A DNA stretch of 64,000 nucleotides from Heterotrichella gracilis (GCA_032358255.1 JAULBX010011099.1:310001-374000), one strand, 5' to 3'. Positions 52,897 through 62,223 are shown, counted from the first letter of the stretch. A program made the numbers and translations. Notes: a model not told the origin generated them from the sequence alone.

Positions 52897-53763
52897 CTAT
52901 TGAAAAGTGATCGAAAAAGAGCAGGCAAACTGCTGTTTAGCGTCTAATTTGATGAGCCCCTCTTTTTCAATCCATTGCTGTGTAGCATTCTCCTTATCGG
53001 CAATTCCATACCAGGGTTCAAGACAAACGAATTTGTTACAGGCCTTTTTCGACCATATTCCAAAAAAGGGCCAGTTTCGACATTCCATCAAGATGCTGTG
53101 TGGCGATTTTTTGGAAGTTAGTTTTACTTTATTGATTTGTGTATTCTCAAACACCAGCGCATCCTTATCAAATAGGCTTGAGCTCAGGTTCAATTTGTTT
53201 TCGTTGAGGTTCAAATCATAACGATTTTCTTTTCTTAATCCTGAACTTAATTCTGTTAACGAATAGTGATCGGATTCAAATTCTAGGTAATAATCTTCGA
53301 ATGATTCGTGCTCAAGTAATGGACAATTAAAGCCGGGATGCGCGCCTACACTAAAATAAATAGTTTCTTGAGAAGGATTCTGAATATTATATTCTGTGAT
53401 GAGTTTGTTTCCATTTAATTGATAACAGATCTGAAAAATAAAATCAAAAGGAAATAATTTAGAGGTTTCTGGATCTGACGTTAATTCAAAAATACAGGAA
53501 GTATCACTGTGATGAAGGAGTTTGAATTGTTTATCGCGCGCAAAACCATGTTGCGTTAGGGTATAAGAGTTGTTTTGATATAAATACTTGTCCCCTTTTA
53601 ACTTGCCAACAATTGGAAAAAGCACAGGGGCATGTCGAGGCCAAACCTCTTTATCGGCCTGCCATAAGAACTCTAATCCGCTTTGGTTCTTTACGCTGCT
53701 CAGCTCCGCCCCAAGTTCTTCAATGCAAATGGAAAGTTGTTCTGATTGTAAAAAAACGGTCAT
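52897..53763 (-). CDS. Aldose 1-epimerase family protein (LacX-like)
   Basis: 288 residues with the galactose mutarotase-like fold: ELGAELSSVKNQSGLEFLWQ, PRHAPVLFPIVGKLKGD, THG-like LTQHGFARDKQFKLL, FSVGAHPGFNCPL (catalytic His) and CLEPWYGIADKENA (with the Glu). This is the LacX subgroup of the family, which acts on free or phosphorylated aldoses; the substrate is not known. It is 11 bp downstream of the 53775-54791 gene and is the last gene of the run that begins with GH3. Confidence 0.92.
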   Translation of the reverse strand: MTVFLQSEQLSICIEELGAELSSVKNQSGLEFLWQADKEVWPRHAPVLFPIVGKLKGDKYLYQNNSYTLTQHGFARDKQFKLLHHSDTSCIFELTSDPETSKLFPFDFIFQICYQLNGNKLITEYNIQNPSQETIYFSVGAHPGFNCPLLEHESFEDYYLEFESDHYSLTELSSGLRKENRYDLNLNENKLNLSSSLFDKDALVFENTQINKVKLTSKKSPHSILMECRNWPFFGIWSKKACNKFVCLEPWYGIADKENATQQWIEKEGLIKLDAKQQFACSFSITFQ

Positions 53764-53774
53764 GAATGGGGAGT

Positions 53775-54791
53775 TTACTTATTTACTTTATCAAACCAAA
53801 TCACACTTCCATCACAATGATCGATTCTCGCATTATAAAAGGCATAGGTGTTGAGTGAACCTATGCGTTCCTTCTCTTCTCCGCCCATTTTGGCGATGGA
53901 AAGGATCTGATTGTTTGGTAAAACCCTTCCTCTGCCTTTGAAATAAAAATCACCATTTATTTTTTGAAGAGGGTAACAGCCAAAGTAATCAGAGATATAA
54001 GCTGTATCAGCAGTTACAAAGGCATATACTTCTTTATAACTGATCTTAAGTTGTTTTCCTTTTTTGTCGATGAGTGTCAGACTTTGAATTTCATTTTCTT
54101 TTCTACTTACCTTTAATAATTTATAATCAGGTTGCTGAATTTTAAATGATGCATAAGAAAGATAGATACCATTCACATATGTTTTGGCATAAAACAAAGG
54201 CAGATGCGTTTTTTCGATACTGTCTATACGACGCACATGCTCAAGGGTGTAAAGTCTTTTAGAGACGGATTCTTTTTGGAGATTATTAAAAATAAATTGA
54301 GAGATGGTTTCTTTACTTTGTTTAAGCAAAGTGGCACTCACATTAATGTGACCAATACCTTTGGCGGTTGCAATAAAGGTATCAAGTCTTGCCAGAAAAA
54401 AATAATTTGAATTTTTCTTTACATAAAGATCAATTCTAATTGGACAATAACCATAGTCGGGAATTTCACCAAGTTCAACAAATTCAAATTTTCGTAATTG
54501 AAATAAAAGTTCACCATTGGCGGCGCTTGAATCAAGGGCGGCATTTAATAACCAGTTCAGCTGCGTTGCCATGTTCACTGAAGCAACCAAAGGAACTTTT
54601 CGTTTATAATGATCTGAATAAATTCTCCCAAAATTTAAAGTTTCCGGCCTTGAATCAACAAACTCAAACGAATGATAGAGGCTGTTAGAGATCAGTGTTT
54701 CAGGTAAAGAAAAGTGAAAACGTTCTACCGCCTGTGCACAGAGGAACTGATTTATTAAAAACAAGATGAAAATTTGAGTGATAGCTTTCAT
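53775..54791 (-). CDS. Exported protein of unknown function
   Basis: 338 residues with a signal peptide (MKAITQIFILFLINQFLCAQ). I recognise no family. There is a basic central part and a final WFDKVNK; the segment LLKVSRKENEIQSLTLIDKKGKQLKISYKEVYAFV resembles the start of a beta-barrel or lipocalin-like domain but is not a firm match. Spacing (11 bp on each side) places it in the operon of GH3, LysE-like, DUF493 and aldose epimerase. Confidence 0.72.
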   Translation of the reverse strand: MKAITQIFILFLINQFLCAQAVERFHFSLPETLISNSLYHSFEFVDSRPETLNFGRIYSDHYKRKVPLVASVNMATQLNWLLNAALDSSAANGELLFQLRKFEFVELGEIPDYGYCPIRIDLYVKKNSNYFFLARLDTFIATAKGIGHINVSATLLKQSKETISQFIFNNLQKESVSKRLYTLEHVRRIDSIEKTHLPLFYAKTYVNGIYLSYASFKIQQPDYKLLKVSRKENEIQSLTLIDKKGKQLKISYKEVYAFVTADTAYISDYFGCYPLQKINGDFYFKGRGRVLPNNQILSIAKMGGEEKERIGSLNTYAFYNARIDHCDGSVIWFDKVNK

Positions 54792-54802
54792 GTGGGTTAT
54801 GG

Positions 54803-55075
54803 TTAAAGCATCATTACTCCTTTTATGAGCGAAGCGCGTTGATAAATGTCAATGATTTCTTCCACGTTAATGATCACTTGTTTTACTGTAATGCTGGTAT
54901 ATTTTCCTTTATCACTTTCTTTTGTCTTTATATCTGCTTCCGATTCAAATAAATTTTCAACCAAAGCAATGGTTCTGTTCTCACTCGGAACAATTATCTT
55001 GAACATATACACCGTTGGAAAGGTGGTGGTCTCCAATAATTTTTGCCTGAATTGATTTATCTCCTGCTCACTCAT
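54803..55075 (-). CDS. DUF493 family protein (YbeD-like)
   Basis: 90 residues, the usual size. It has the pattern FRQKLLETTTFPTVYMFKIIVPSEN, then GKYTSITVKQVIINVEEIIDIYQRASLIKGVMML, which ends in the typical KG..ML. The fold is ferredoxin-like ACT-type; E. coli YbeD lies near lipoic acid genes, but its role is unclear. It starts inside the last codons of the LysE-like gene (4-bp overlap), so translation is coupled. Confidence 0.9.
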   Translation of the reverse strand: MSEQEINQFRQKLLETTTFPTVYMFKIIVPSENRTIALVENLFESEADIKTKESDKGKYTSITVKQVIINVEEIIDIYQRASLIKGVMML

Positions 55076-55710
55076 GCTACTTCAAAAAAGAAATTATAAA
55101 TTAACACCGATCCAAAAATAACCAATAAGCCTCCTGTAAATACATTTATTTTATACATGGTTGACTGAGTTAATATTTTTTTCAATTTGCCGGCCGCAGA
55201 TACCTTGGCTAATTCAACCAACAACACCAAACCTAAGGTAATGCTAAAATAAATGATCATATTGATGATCGAATAATTAAGACGGCTGCCCACAGCGGTC
55301 ACATTTCCAAGCCATAACAACCATACCGCAGGGTTGAGACAGTTTAACAAAAAGCCTTTTATGATCATGGCAGTAGGGGAAGGTAAAATAAGTTCAGGCA
55401 TCTCATCTTTTTTTGAGATAGGAGCTCTAAAATGAACAGCACCAAAAATGATCAGAATGATGCCGGCAAGAATTCCCATGAATCGTTGACTTTTTTCTTC
55501 GTGAATAAAATTCGTAGCGCCGTAATGAATGAGAAATATGATTAGCACCGACAATAAAAAATCACTGATCACCACGCCAAACGCCAGCAAAGAGGCTGTT
55601 TTGTAACCATGCTTAATCGCAGTGTTTAACAAGGCAAAAAAAGCAGGACCAAATGAAAAAGTAAGCAGTAGTACGATGACTATGGTTTGATATATTAAAC
55701 TTAAGATCAA
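55072..55710 (-). CDS. LysE/RhtB family transporter
   Basis: 212 residues with six membrane helices: an N-terminal FSFGPAFFALLNTAIKHGYKTASLLAFGVVISD segment (the G-P..F....G...G..........D pattern of the LysE family), then LLNCLNPAVWLLWLGNV (NP loop). Such carriers export amino acids or related compounds. The start is a TTG at 55710. It follows GH3 by 5 bp. Confidence 0.9.
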   Translation of the reverse strand: MILSLIYQTIVIVLLLTFSFGPAFFALLNTAIKHGYKTASLLAFGVVISDFLLSVLIIFLIHYGATNFIHEEKSQRFMGILAGIILIIFGAVHFRAPISKKDEMPELILPSPTAMIIKGFLLNCLNPAVWLLWLGNVTAVGSRLNYSIINMIIYFSITLGLVLLVELAKVSAAGKLKKILTQSTMYKINVFTGGLLVIFGSVLIYNFFFEVA

Positions 55711-55715
55711 AAAAA

Positions 55716-57245
55716 TTAGTTTTTAATGGTTTGCAAAAAAGCAAGCCAATCGTTTAGGGCCTTACCTTTGAGTACGCGCGGAAATTTACTTTGACCACCT
55801 AATTTATTTTTGCTTGCCAAAAAATCGATGAATGTTTGATTTGGCAATACCGTTATAATAAGGTCTTTTAAGGCATGTTTTCTTTCCACGGCATAATCAT
55901 CATTTAAGTCTTTTAAATAATTATCCAGTTTGTGTTTTAGCGTTTCTGCATCAACTTGTTTATCAGTGCCAATGTACCAATGGTGTGCAAATAAGCCTTG
56001 ATAGGGAATTCCAACTACAGCATATTCATTAATGTGTATACCCATCTCGGTTGATAATAATTTCACCGCTTTATTCATGTTGTCAACACTTAAGTGCTCA
56101 CCAACCAGACTTAAAAAATGTTTCGTTCTTCCGGTGACAATTATTTCACTGCGTTTTAGATCCGTAAACTTAATGGTATCGCCAATTAAATAGCGCCAGG
56201 CGCCGGCACAATTGCTAAGCACTAAAGCATAATTTTTATTTAATTCAACATCAGCAATGGTAACGGCTTGTGCATTTGGTTTCACATTTCCGTCCGAGTC
56301 AAAATAATCTTCCTCAAAAGGAATAAATTCAAAAAACAATTTATTGTCCGTGAGTAGCTTCATTGCCTGCTGCTCGTTGGGTCTTTCCTGATAAGCCATA
56401 AAGCCTTCAGAAGCCATATAGGTATCTAAAAAAATGAGTTCATGTGAGCACAGTTTATTGATGCTTTGTTTGTAAGGATCTATGGCCACTCCTCCATGCA
56501 CATAGATGGCCAGATTAGGCCATATATCATGAATGGTTTTAACCTGATAATGTTTAATGATTCGCTCAAACAAGATCTGTATCCAGGCAGGTACGCCGCA
56601 AATAAAACCAACATTCCATTTTTTTGCATTGTCAACAATTTCCTGAAGTTTTGTTTCCCAGTTGCTTAGAGATCGAATTTCCGGTCCTGGTAAGGTGAAA
56701 TTTTGAAACCAGCGCGGTTGAGTGCCGGTAGTTATTCCACTTAGATCACCACTGAAAAAAGTACCGTTAAAATTTAAATTGGTGCTACCACCAACAAATA
56801 AAATCTCAGTTTCGTATTGTTCTTTTGATAGATCAAGATGTTTAGTAGAAAGAATTTGACGAAAGGTGCCCTTTTGAATACTCTTGATCATATCCTTGGT
56901 AACAGGAATGTGTTTGCTGGAGGACTCTGAAGTACCTGAACTTAAGGCAAAATAGTTTATTTTCCCCGGCCAACAAACATCCTTTTCGCCTTTAAGGGCT
57001 CTGTGCCACCAGGCATCAAAAATACTCGAATAATCATAGATAGGTACCGTTTTTTGAAATGCCTTGATCGGATCTTCCTGTAAAACCAGCTCTCCAAAAT
57101 TAAATTCCTTACCAAATGCAGTGTACTGTGCTTTGGCAATGAGCTTGTGTAATTGTCGTTTTTGCTGACGGTAAACATTCGTTTGTTTGGGAATACGGGA
57201 GCGAATGTCGATGGCACTTTTTATGATTGAACCAAGTATTGGCAT
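55716..57245 (-). CDS. GH3 auxin-responsive promoter family protein (acyl-adenylating enzyme)
   Basis: 509 residues. The features of the GH3/ANL-like adenylating class are seen: YFALSSGTSESSSKHIPVT (the phosphate-loop-like SSGTSE), DTYMASEGFMAYQE, a NCAGAWRYLIGDTIKFTD motif, and RTKHFLSLVGEHLSVDNMN. In plants these join amino acids to jasmonate or auxin; in bacteria the substrate is unknown and likely an acyl or amino acid. It is the first gene of a five-gene minus-strand run. Confidence 0.92.
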   Translation of the reverse strand: MPILGSIIKSAIDIRSRIPKQTNVYRQQKRQLHKLIAKAQYTAFGKEFNFGELVLQEDPIKAFQKTVPIYDYSSIFDAWWHRALKGEKDVCWPGKINYFALSSGTSESSSKHIPVTKDMIKSIQKGTFRQILSTKHLDLSKEQYETEILFVGGSTNLNFNGTFFSGDLSGITTGTQPRWFQNFTLPGPEIRSLSNWETKLQEIVDNAKKWNVGFICGVPAWIQILFERIIKHYQVKTIHDIWPNLAIYVHGGVAIDPYKQSINKLCSHELIFLDTYMASEGFMAYQERPNEQQAMKLLTDNKLFFEFIPFEEDYFDSDGNVKPNAQAVTIADVELNKNYALVLSNCAGAWRYLIGDTIKFTDLKRSEIIVTGRTKHFLSLVGEHLSVDNMNKAVKLLSTEMGIHINEYAVVGIPYQGLFAHHWYIGTDKQVDAETLKHKLDNYLKDLNDDYAVERKHALKDLIITVLPNQTFIDFLASKNKLGGQSKFPRVLKGKALNDWLAFLQTIKN

Positions 57246-57314
57246 ATATTAAATTGGTTTAATTCGTTTAAAATGGATGAAGAGACTAATTATATCTTCA
57301 AAACAGATTCTAAA

Positions 57315-58406
57315 TTATTTAATGTATCTAAAGTCCTGATTGTTTTTAATTGATTTCAAAGAATGATAGATCAATTTAATGACTTCTTCCACGTCTTGTT
57401 TATGCACACTTTCAACGGTGGTATGCATGTATCTTAATGGCAGAGAGATCAAAGCAGAGGCAATACCGTCCGTAGCATAAGCAAAGGCATCGGTATCGGT
57501 TCCGGTTGCTCTGGAGGCAGCCTGGCGCTGAAATTCAATTTTATTTTTCTTTGCAGCGTCAATGATCAGTTTCAATAAATTATTTTGAACAGCAGGAGCA
57601 TAACTCACTACCGGACCTTTTCCACAAGAGAGGTCTCCGCTGGCGATCTTGTTCATCATTGGACTCTGTGTATCATGACACACATCGGTTACAATGGCAA
57701 TATTCGGATTGATCTTGCGTGCGATCATGGTGGCACCGTTCAAGCCTACTTCTTCCTGAACAGAATTCACAATGTATAATCCAAAAGGTAATTTGTCTTT
57801 GTTTTCTTTTAACATGCGTGCCACCTCGGCAATCATAAATCCACCAATTCGGTTATCCAGCGCTCTGCCAACATAATAGCGGTTGTTTAACTCCATTAAT
57901 TCATCTTCATAGGTCACCACACAACCAACATGCACACCGAGCTCTTCCACTTCCTTATCAGACTTGCAACCCAGATCTAAAAAAATGTTTTTCAAACTAG
58001 GGGCTTCTTCTTTTGCTGCATCGCGCACATGAATGGCGGGCCAGCCAAAAACACCTTTTACAAGGCCTTTATCGGTATGAATATTGACACGCATAGATGG
58101 TGCAATTTGATGGTCACTTCCACCGTTACGACGTAAATAGATAAATCCGTCTTTTGTAATGTAATGGATGAACCAACTGATCTCATCGGCATGTGCCTCA
58201 ATAACCACCTTGTACTCCGCTTTCGGATTAATGACACCTACCGCTGTGCCGTAGGTATCGGTAAAGTACTCGTCAATATATGGTTTTAGATAGTTTAACC
58301 ATATTTTTTGTCCGCTACTTTCAAAGCCGGTAGGAGAGGGGTTATTTAGGTATTCGTATAAAAACTTGGTAGAATTGGTATTTAAAATGGATTTCGTTTT
58401 AGCCAT
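57315..58406 (-). CDS. M42 family metallopeptidase
   Basis: 363 residues, the typical size. The metal and catalytic motifs are clear: VIEAHADEISWFI (His ligand), GRALDNRIGGFMI (bridging Asp), SVQEEVGLNGA (general-base Glu pair), and VTDVCHDTQSPM (Asp ligand). A final ALISLPLRYMHTTVESVHKQD block has the last His. It is a cytosolic dinuclear-metal aminopeptidase or glutamyl/deblocking-type exopeptidase forming dodecamers. 69 bp separate it from the GH3 gene. Confidence 0.95.
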   Translation of the reverse strand: MAKTKSILNTNSTKFLYEYLNNPSPTGFESSGQKIWLNYLKPYIDEYFTDTYGTAVGVINPKAEYKVVIEAHADEISWFIHYITKDGFIYLRRNGGSDHQIAPSMRVNIHTDKGLVKGVFGWPAIHVRDAAKEEAPSLKNIFLDLGCKSDKEVEELGVHVGCVVTYEDELMELNNRYYVGRALDNRIGGFMIAEVARMLKENKDKLPFGLYIVNSVQEEVGLNGATMIARKINPNIAIVTDVCHDTQSPMMNKIASGDLSCGKGPVVSYAPAVQNNLLKLIIDAAKKNKIEFQRQAASRATGTDTDAFAYATDGIASALISLPLRYMHTTVESVHKQDVEEVIKLIYHSLKSIKNNQDFRYIK

Positions 58407-58547
58407 AAGTTGAAGTTTAAGAACCTTAAATTAACACAAAAAAAACGAAATTTGAAAGGAGATTTTGGTTGCAAAAGACAAGAAAAGTTTATACACTCTT
58501 AAGGGCAGAACGCCTCTGGCTTCATGCACAGCAGCGAATCAATCGTT

Positions 58548-59150
58548 TTATTTTTTCTTCTCCTTATTCCAGATTTTGTAGATGTCTTGTTGCTGAGGTC
58601 TGAAAGCAGGCATTCTTCTTAATGGTTCGCAAGCTTTTAAGGTGGAATGACAATCGGCCGGTAGCTGTTGGTATAGCGCGGTTCCTTTTGTTTTCCAGGC
58701 AATCATCTCATCGCTCACCTCTTTTATCACTTTCGCAGGATTTCCAACCACCACTTTCCGCTTTTCTATTTCCATTTCTGCAGGAATAAAGGTCAGCGCC
58801 CCAACAATACATTCATCACCAACGATCACATTATCCATCACGACACTGTTCATTCCAATTAAACAATTTTCTCCCAAGGTGGCACCATGAATAATAGCGC
58901 CATGTCCAACATGCGCACCCTTTTTTAATAAAACGGTGGTTCCCGGAAACATATGAATGGTGCAATTTTCCTGAACATTACATCCGTCTTCAATGATGAT
59001 CTGTCCCCAATCGCCTCTAATAGCGGCTCCAGGACCAACATACACGTTTTTGCCTATGATCACATTGCCGGTAACCGAAGCATTGGGATGAATAAATGCC
59101 GTTTTATCAATAACAGGGATATACCCATTAAACTCAAAAATGTTTGCCAT
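58548..59150 (-). CDS. Gamma carbonic anhydrase-like acyltransferase-fold protein (PaaY/CaiE-like)
   Basis: 200 residues, mostly hexapeptide repeats of the left-handed beta-helix: VTGNVIIGKNVYVGPGAAIRGD, IEDGCNVQENCTIHMF, GAHVGHGAIIHGATLGENCLIGMNS. The three His of the gamma-CA metal site are present (CTIHMF, HVGHGAIIHG). The C-terminal helix (YQQLPADCHSTLKACEPL) is typical of the PaaY/CaiE group. It may be a carbonic anhydrase or a thioesterase-like helper. Confidence 0.92.
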   Translation of the reverse strand: MANIFEFNGYIPVIDKTAFIHPNASVTGNVIIGKNVYVGPGAAIRGDWGQIIIEDGCNVQENCTIHMFPGTTVLLKKGAHVGHGAIIHGATLGENCLIGMNSVVMDNVIVGDECIVGALTFIPAEMEIEKRKVVVGNPAKVIKEVSDEMIAWKTKGTALYQQLPADCHSTLKACEPLRRMPAFRPQQQDIYKIWNKEKKK

Positions 59151-59346
59151 ACTTTATAAATACTGTTTTATTCAAATTAAAGCAATTAAAACCGAAATTC
59201 AAATTTGACGACATTCCAAAAAGGCTGCACCATTGAATAGGAACCCCCTTTATTGATCTGTGATAACACAAGAATTTACAATACTACAAAACGTAGCAAT
59301 CAAACACTATTAAACGTAGTAATTTTGATTATCAAAAAACCTCGTC

Positions 59347-59571
59347 ATGGAAAGAATTCAACCATCCCTTAAAACCTCCACCCTTCAAGAATGGGCCAGT
59401 TTTTTAAATGTATTAAATTCCGCAAAAAACACTTCAGACCCTTTACTCAAAAAAGCAGAGTCTGCCGATCGCATCGTGATGCATCTCGAAAAGCAGTTTT
59501 CCAATACTCCACAACAAGCTATTTTTAGAAGATTGGGAAGACATACACAGTTGGTGTTGAGGTTTTCGTGA
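59347..59571 (+). CDS. Small hypothetical protein
   Basis: 74 residues (MERIQPSLKTSTLQEWASFL ...), helical, without signal or known motif. A TAATTTTG (59320-59327) upstream fits the -7 consensus, and a direct repeat AACGTAGYAAT occurs at 59291 and 59314, perhaps an operator. Its last codons lie in repeat A, which is copied downstream of higA. I consider it a likely but unproven gene. Confidence 0.5.
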   Translation: MERIQPSLKTSTLQEWASFLNVLNSAKNTSDPLLKKAESADRIVMHLEKQFSNTPQQAIFRRLGRHTQLVLRFS

Positions 59572-59574
59572 GGG
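59539..59574 (+). repeat. Direct repeat A, left copy
   Basis: AGACATACACAGTTGGTGTT and the following GAGGTTTTCGTGAGG are repeated at 60342-60376 with one mismatch. It includes the end of the 59347-59571 frame. Confidence 0.88.
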
Positions 59575-59632
59575 GTCTCTTCGACTCCGCTCAGAGAGCA
59601 CTTCGACTCCGCTCAGTGTACGTTTTGACTCT

Positions 59633-59664
59633 GCTCCGCAGAATTTGTAATTCCGCGAAATAAA
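59633..59664 (+). repeat. Direct repeat B, left copy
   Basis: GCTCCGCAGAATTTGTAATT and CCGCGAAATAAA recur at 60308-60339 with two mismatches. Between A and B there are short repeats of the CTTCGACTCCGCTCAG type (59581, 59601). Confidence 0.85.
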
Positions 59665-59799
59665 CTCAGGCTAGGGATTTTAAATCCTGTAAGATATGAC
59701 ATTAGGCTAGCCTGGATTTACAATTGATATAGCCAATGAGAACGAATAGGGAGCGCTCGAATAAATGGATTTCGGAAACCAAAAGTTAAATTTAGAATA

Positions 59800-59836
59800 G
59801 TTTACAAAAACGTAAACTTTTTTTGTATTTTTACGT
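59800..59836 (+). promoter_or_regulatory. Likely operator of the HigA-type module
   Basis: GTTTAC-AAAAAC-GTAAAC (59800-59817) is a perfect inverted repeat of 6 bp per arm, and its half-site recurs inverted as TTTACGT (59830-59836). It lies 30-45 bp before the toxin remnant, where HigA-family antitoxins bind to repress their own operon. Confidence 0.6.
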
Positions 59837-59844
59837 ATAAGAGT

Positions 59845-59955
59845 ATGAAGGTTGTTTTTAAGACCGACTATTTAGAGATGCTCTATTTGATTCCTTTAGA
59901 AGAGATAAAAGGAAAGCATCCATTTTCGAAGGATATATCAAAGCATTATGAATAA
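59845..59955 (+). pseudogene. Remnant of a HigB/RelE-type toxin gene
   Basis: A 36-codon frame in the position where the toxin gene of a higBA module stands, overlapping the start of higA by 8 bp. Its beginning resembles the N-terminus of a Bacteroidota RelE/ParE-superfamily toxin. It is far shorter than the ~100 residues of the family and I treat it as a broken fossil, probably recent since the antitoxin next to it is intact. Confidence 0.65.
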
Positions 59956-60304
59956 GATAAAAAAGGTACCGGCAAACGATCTGATTCCGGGAGACATTTT
60001 TCATCCGGGTGAATATATAAAAGAAGAGTTGGATGCAAGAGGAATGCATCAGCAGGAATTAGCTGATCAGATAAAAGTAAGTAAATCGGAGATCAGCCTT
60101 GTTATTCATGGGCATCGCGACATCAATGCAAAACTAGCTGTTCTTTTAGAAAAGGCATTAGGTATAGATGCCGAATTTTGGATGAACCTTCAAGTGAAAT
60201 ATGACATTGATCTTGTTAAAAAGAAATTTCAGAAAGCAATCAAGATTTCGAAAATCCCAGCTTCCAAAAAGGAAAAACTTAAGCATCTCGTTGCTGTAGC
60301 GTAA
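59948..60304 (+). CDS. higA: HigA family antitoxin (XRE-type helix-turn-helix)
   Basis: 118 residues. The HigA-specific start FHPGEYIKEELDARGMHQQELADQIKVSKSEISLVIHGHRDI holds the helix-turn-helix, and ALGIDAEFWMNLQVKYDIDLVK is the conserved block after it. As an antitoxin it would bind the toxin and repress the shared promoter; here it stands beside a toxin fossil, so it may survive as a plain regulator. The module is bounded by direct repeats on both sides. Confidence 0.92.
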   Translation: MNKIKKVPANDLIPGDIFHPGEYIKEELDARGMHQQELADQIKVSKSEISLVIHGHRDINAKLAVLLEKALGIDAEFWMNLQVKYDIDLVKKKFQKAIKISKIPASKKEKLKHLVAVA

Positions 60305-60307
60305 TTC

Positions 60308-60339
60308 GCTCCGCAGAATTTGTAATTCTGTGAAATAAA
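60308..60339 (+). repeat. Direct repeat B, right copy
   Basis: The partner of 59633-59664, just after the higA stop. It is immediately followed by repeat A. Confidence 0.85.
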
Positions 60340-60341
60340 GC

Positions 60342-60376
60342 AGACATACACAGTTAGTGTTGAGGTTTTCGTGAGG
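60342..60376 (+). repeat. Direct repeat A, right copy
   Basis: The partner of 59539-59574. Here it carries no gene end, which suggests it was copied from the left locus. Confidence 0.85.
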
Positions 60377-60411
60377 AATAAATTTAGTATTGGCAAGGAC
60401 GAAGATAAAAT

Positions 60412-62094
60412 TTAGTTAGAAACTATAATTTTGTATTTAATATGATGATATCTATCTTGACCAAATAAAAAATAAACTCCTGAAGTAAGTCCGTTAATTT
60501 TTGCGTGTAAGTTATTGTAAGGATTCAGTGATATTTGCATTAACCTTTGGCCGAGGCTATTCAATAATATTAGATCAACACTGTCTGTTGATTTTAAGCC
60601 AAATTCGCCATTATTGGGGTTTGGATAAACATTTAAAACAGAATTTGTTGAACTTGAAATTATAGATATATCAGTGGTTGAATAGGGGCCAAGTTTAATT
60701 AGAAAAGCATCTGAACTTGAAGTATCTGAATTTAAATTAAATACATTTGAACTAAAATCGAAGTCTACAATACCAGTAAAATCTCCAACGACTAATGTAT
60801 TTCCATATAGATCATTTGTAATTGAAGCCCCTCGATCATAGCTTTTCTCACCAAAGCGTTGTGCCCAAATAAAATCGCCATTAAAATTTAATTTTGAAAC
60901 GAAAACATCCCCACCTCCTGATGAATTCAAAAAGAAAGTCCCTTGGCCAGGATCGAAATCAACAGAGTTGTTAAAATAGCCAGTGGTATAAACATTTCCA
61001 TGAGGATCAAGAGAAATGCTTGAACCACGGTCGTCTTCTAACCCGCCCATACTTTTTGCCCAAATAAAATTACCAAGGGAATCTAGTTTTGTTATGTATG
61101 CATCAAAGTAGCCGTTAGAAACGAGTGAATAGGTGCCTACGCCAGGATCAAAATCAGCGGTTCCGTCAAAAAAACCAAGAGTGTGAATATTTCCTGAAGC
61201 ATCTATCGCCATTGAAGTTACAGCAATATCATTTGTACTATTGAAGTTTTTAACCCACATAAAGTCTCCAGAGCTATCAAGCTTTAAAATATAAATGTTT
61301 TTAGTAGAAGCAGAAACGGTGTATGTTCCAGGGCCAGGATCAAAATCAACTGTTGAATAAAAAGTCCCTTCTAAAAAGATATTTCCAAAGCCATCTCTGG
61401 AGATGCAATAACCAGCTTCACTTCCATTTCCTAACAGACTTTTAGCCCACACGAAATCTCCGGAACTGTTTAATTTTAAAATATAAGTATCTACGTATCC
61501 ACTAAGAGTGTAAGTTCCTGGACCTGGATTAAAATCTACAACTCCATTGAATTGTCCTGTAATGTAGGTATTTCCACCAGCGTCAAGAGCAATAGATTGT
61601 CCGGATTCTTCACTAAATCCGCCAATACTTTTTGCCCAAACAAAATTCCCTGATGCATCTAATTTAGAAACAAATAAATCCCATAAGCCACCTACTTGTG
61701 TCAAAGTAAATGTTCCGGGCCCTGGGTCAAAATCAGAAGTTCCACTGAAGATCCCAGTAGAGTATATGTTGCCATATCTATCAAGGGTCATAGAGATAAT
61801 TAGATCAGTAGCGCTCCCGCCCATTCTTTTTGCCCATAAAAATGCACCATTTGGGTCAAATTTTGATATAAAAATATCTCCTACCCCTGATAAATGAAAG
61901 ACATTTGGTCCAGGATCAAAATCAACTTCACCAACAAAATAACCTGAATGGTAGATGTTTCCAATGGAGTCTGTTATTATCACATGGCTTTCTATATAAC
62001 TGGAATCGCCAAAATTTTTTGCCCACTGAAGGTGTTGCCCAATACTTTGAATTTGGTTTAGGAGTAGAATGACTATAAATATTTGTTTAAGCAT
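60412..62094 (-). CDS. Secreted SBBP beta-propeller T9SS cargo protein
   Basis: 560 residues: signal peptide (MLKQIFIVILLLNQIQSIGQ), then seven to eight ~55-residue SBBP units of the form FDPGPGTYTLS......I.KL..SGDFVWAKS.GG......S...D..GN.Y.TG.F.G..D. These form beta-propeller blades. The last ~75 residues are a type A sorting domain (LNVYPNPNNGEFGL ... LTSGVYFLFGQDRYHHIKYKIIVSN). It is probably surface-exposed; the function is unknown. Confidence 0.88.
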   Translation of the reverse strand: MLKQIFIVILLLNQIQSIGQHLQWAKNFGDSSYIESHVIITDSIGNIYHSGYFVGEVDFDPGPNVFHLSGVGDIFISKFDPNGAFLWAKRMGGSATDLIISMTLDRYGNIYSTGIFSGTSDFDPGPGTFTLTQVGGLWDLFVSKLDASGNFVWAKSIGGFSEESGQSIALDAGGNTYITGQFNGVVDFNPGPGTYTLSGYVDTYILKLNSSGDFVWAKSLLGNGSEAGYCISRDGFGNIFLEGTFYSTVDFDPGPGTYTVSASTKNIYILKLDSSGDFMWVKNFNSTNDIAVTSMAIDASGNIHTLGFFDGTADFDPGVGTYSLVSNGYFDAYITKLDSLGNFIWAKSMGGLEDDRGSSISLDPHGNVYTTGYFNNSVDFDPGQGTFFLNSSGGGDVFVSKLNFNGDFIWAQRFGEKSYDRGASITNDLYGNTLVVGDFTGIVDFDFSSNVFNLNSDTSSSDAFLIKLGPYSTTDISIISSSTNSVLNVYPNPNNGEFGLKSTDSVDLILLNSLGQRLMQISLNPYNNLHAKINGLTSGVYFLFGQDRYHHIKYKIIVSN

Positions 62095-62223
62095 ATTTTA
62101 ATTTGGCGCTAAGCGACTAATTTCTTTTTTAACGCATAAAAGTTTACTCAAAGTGGCTAAAACTATTATTAAAGATAAAAATTATAAATCAGACTTTTGT
62201 ATCAGTTAATTTAAAAACAAAAA

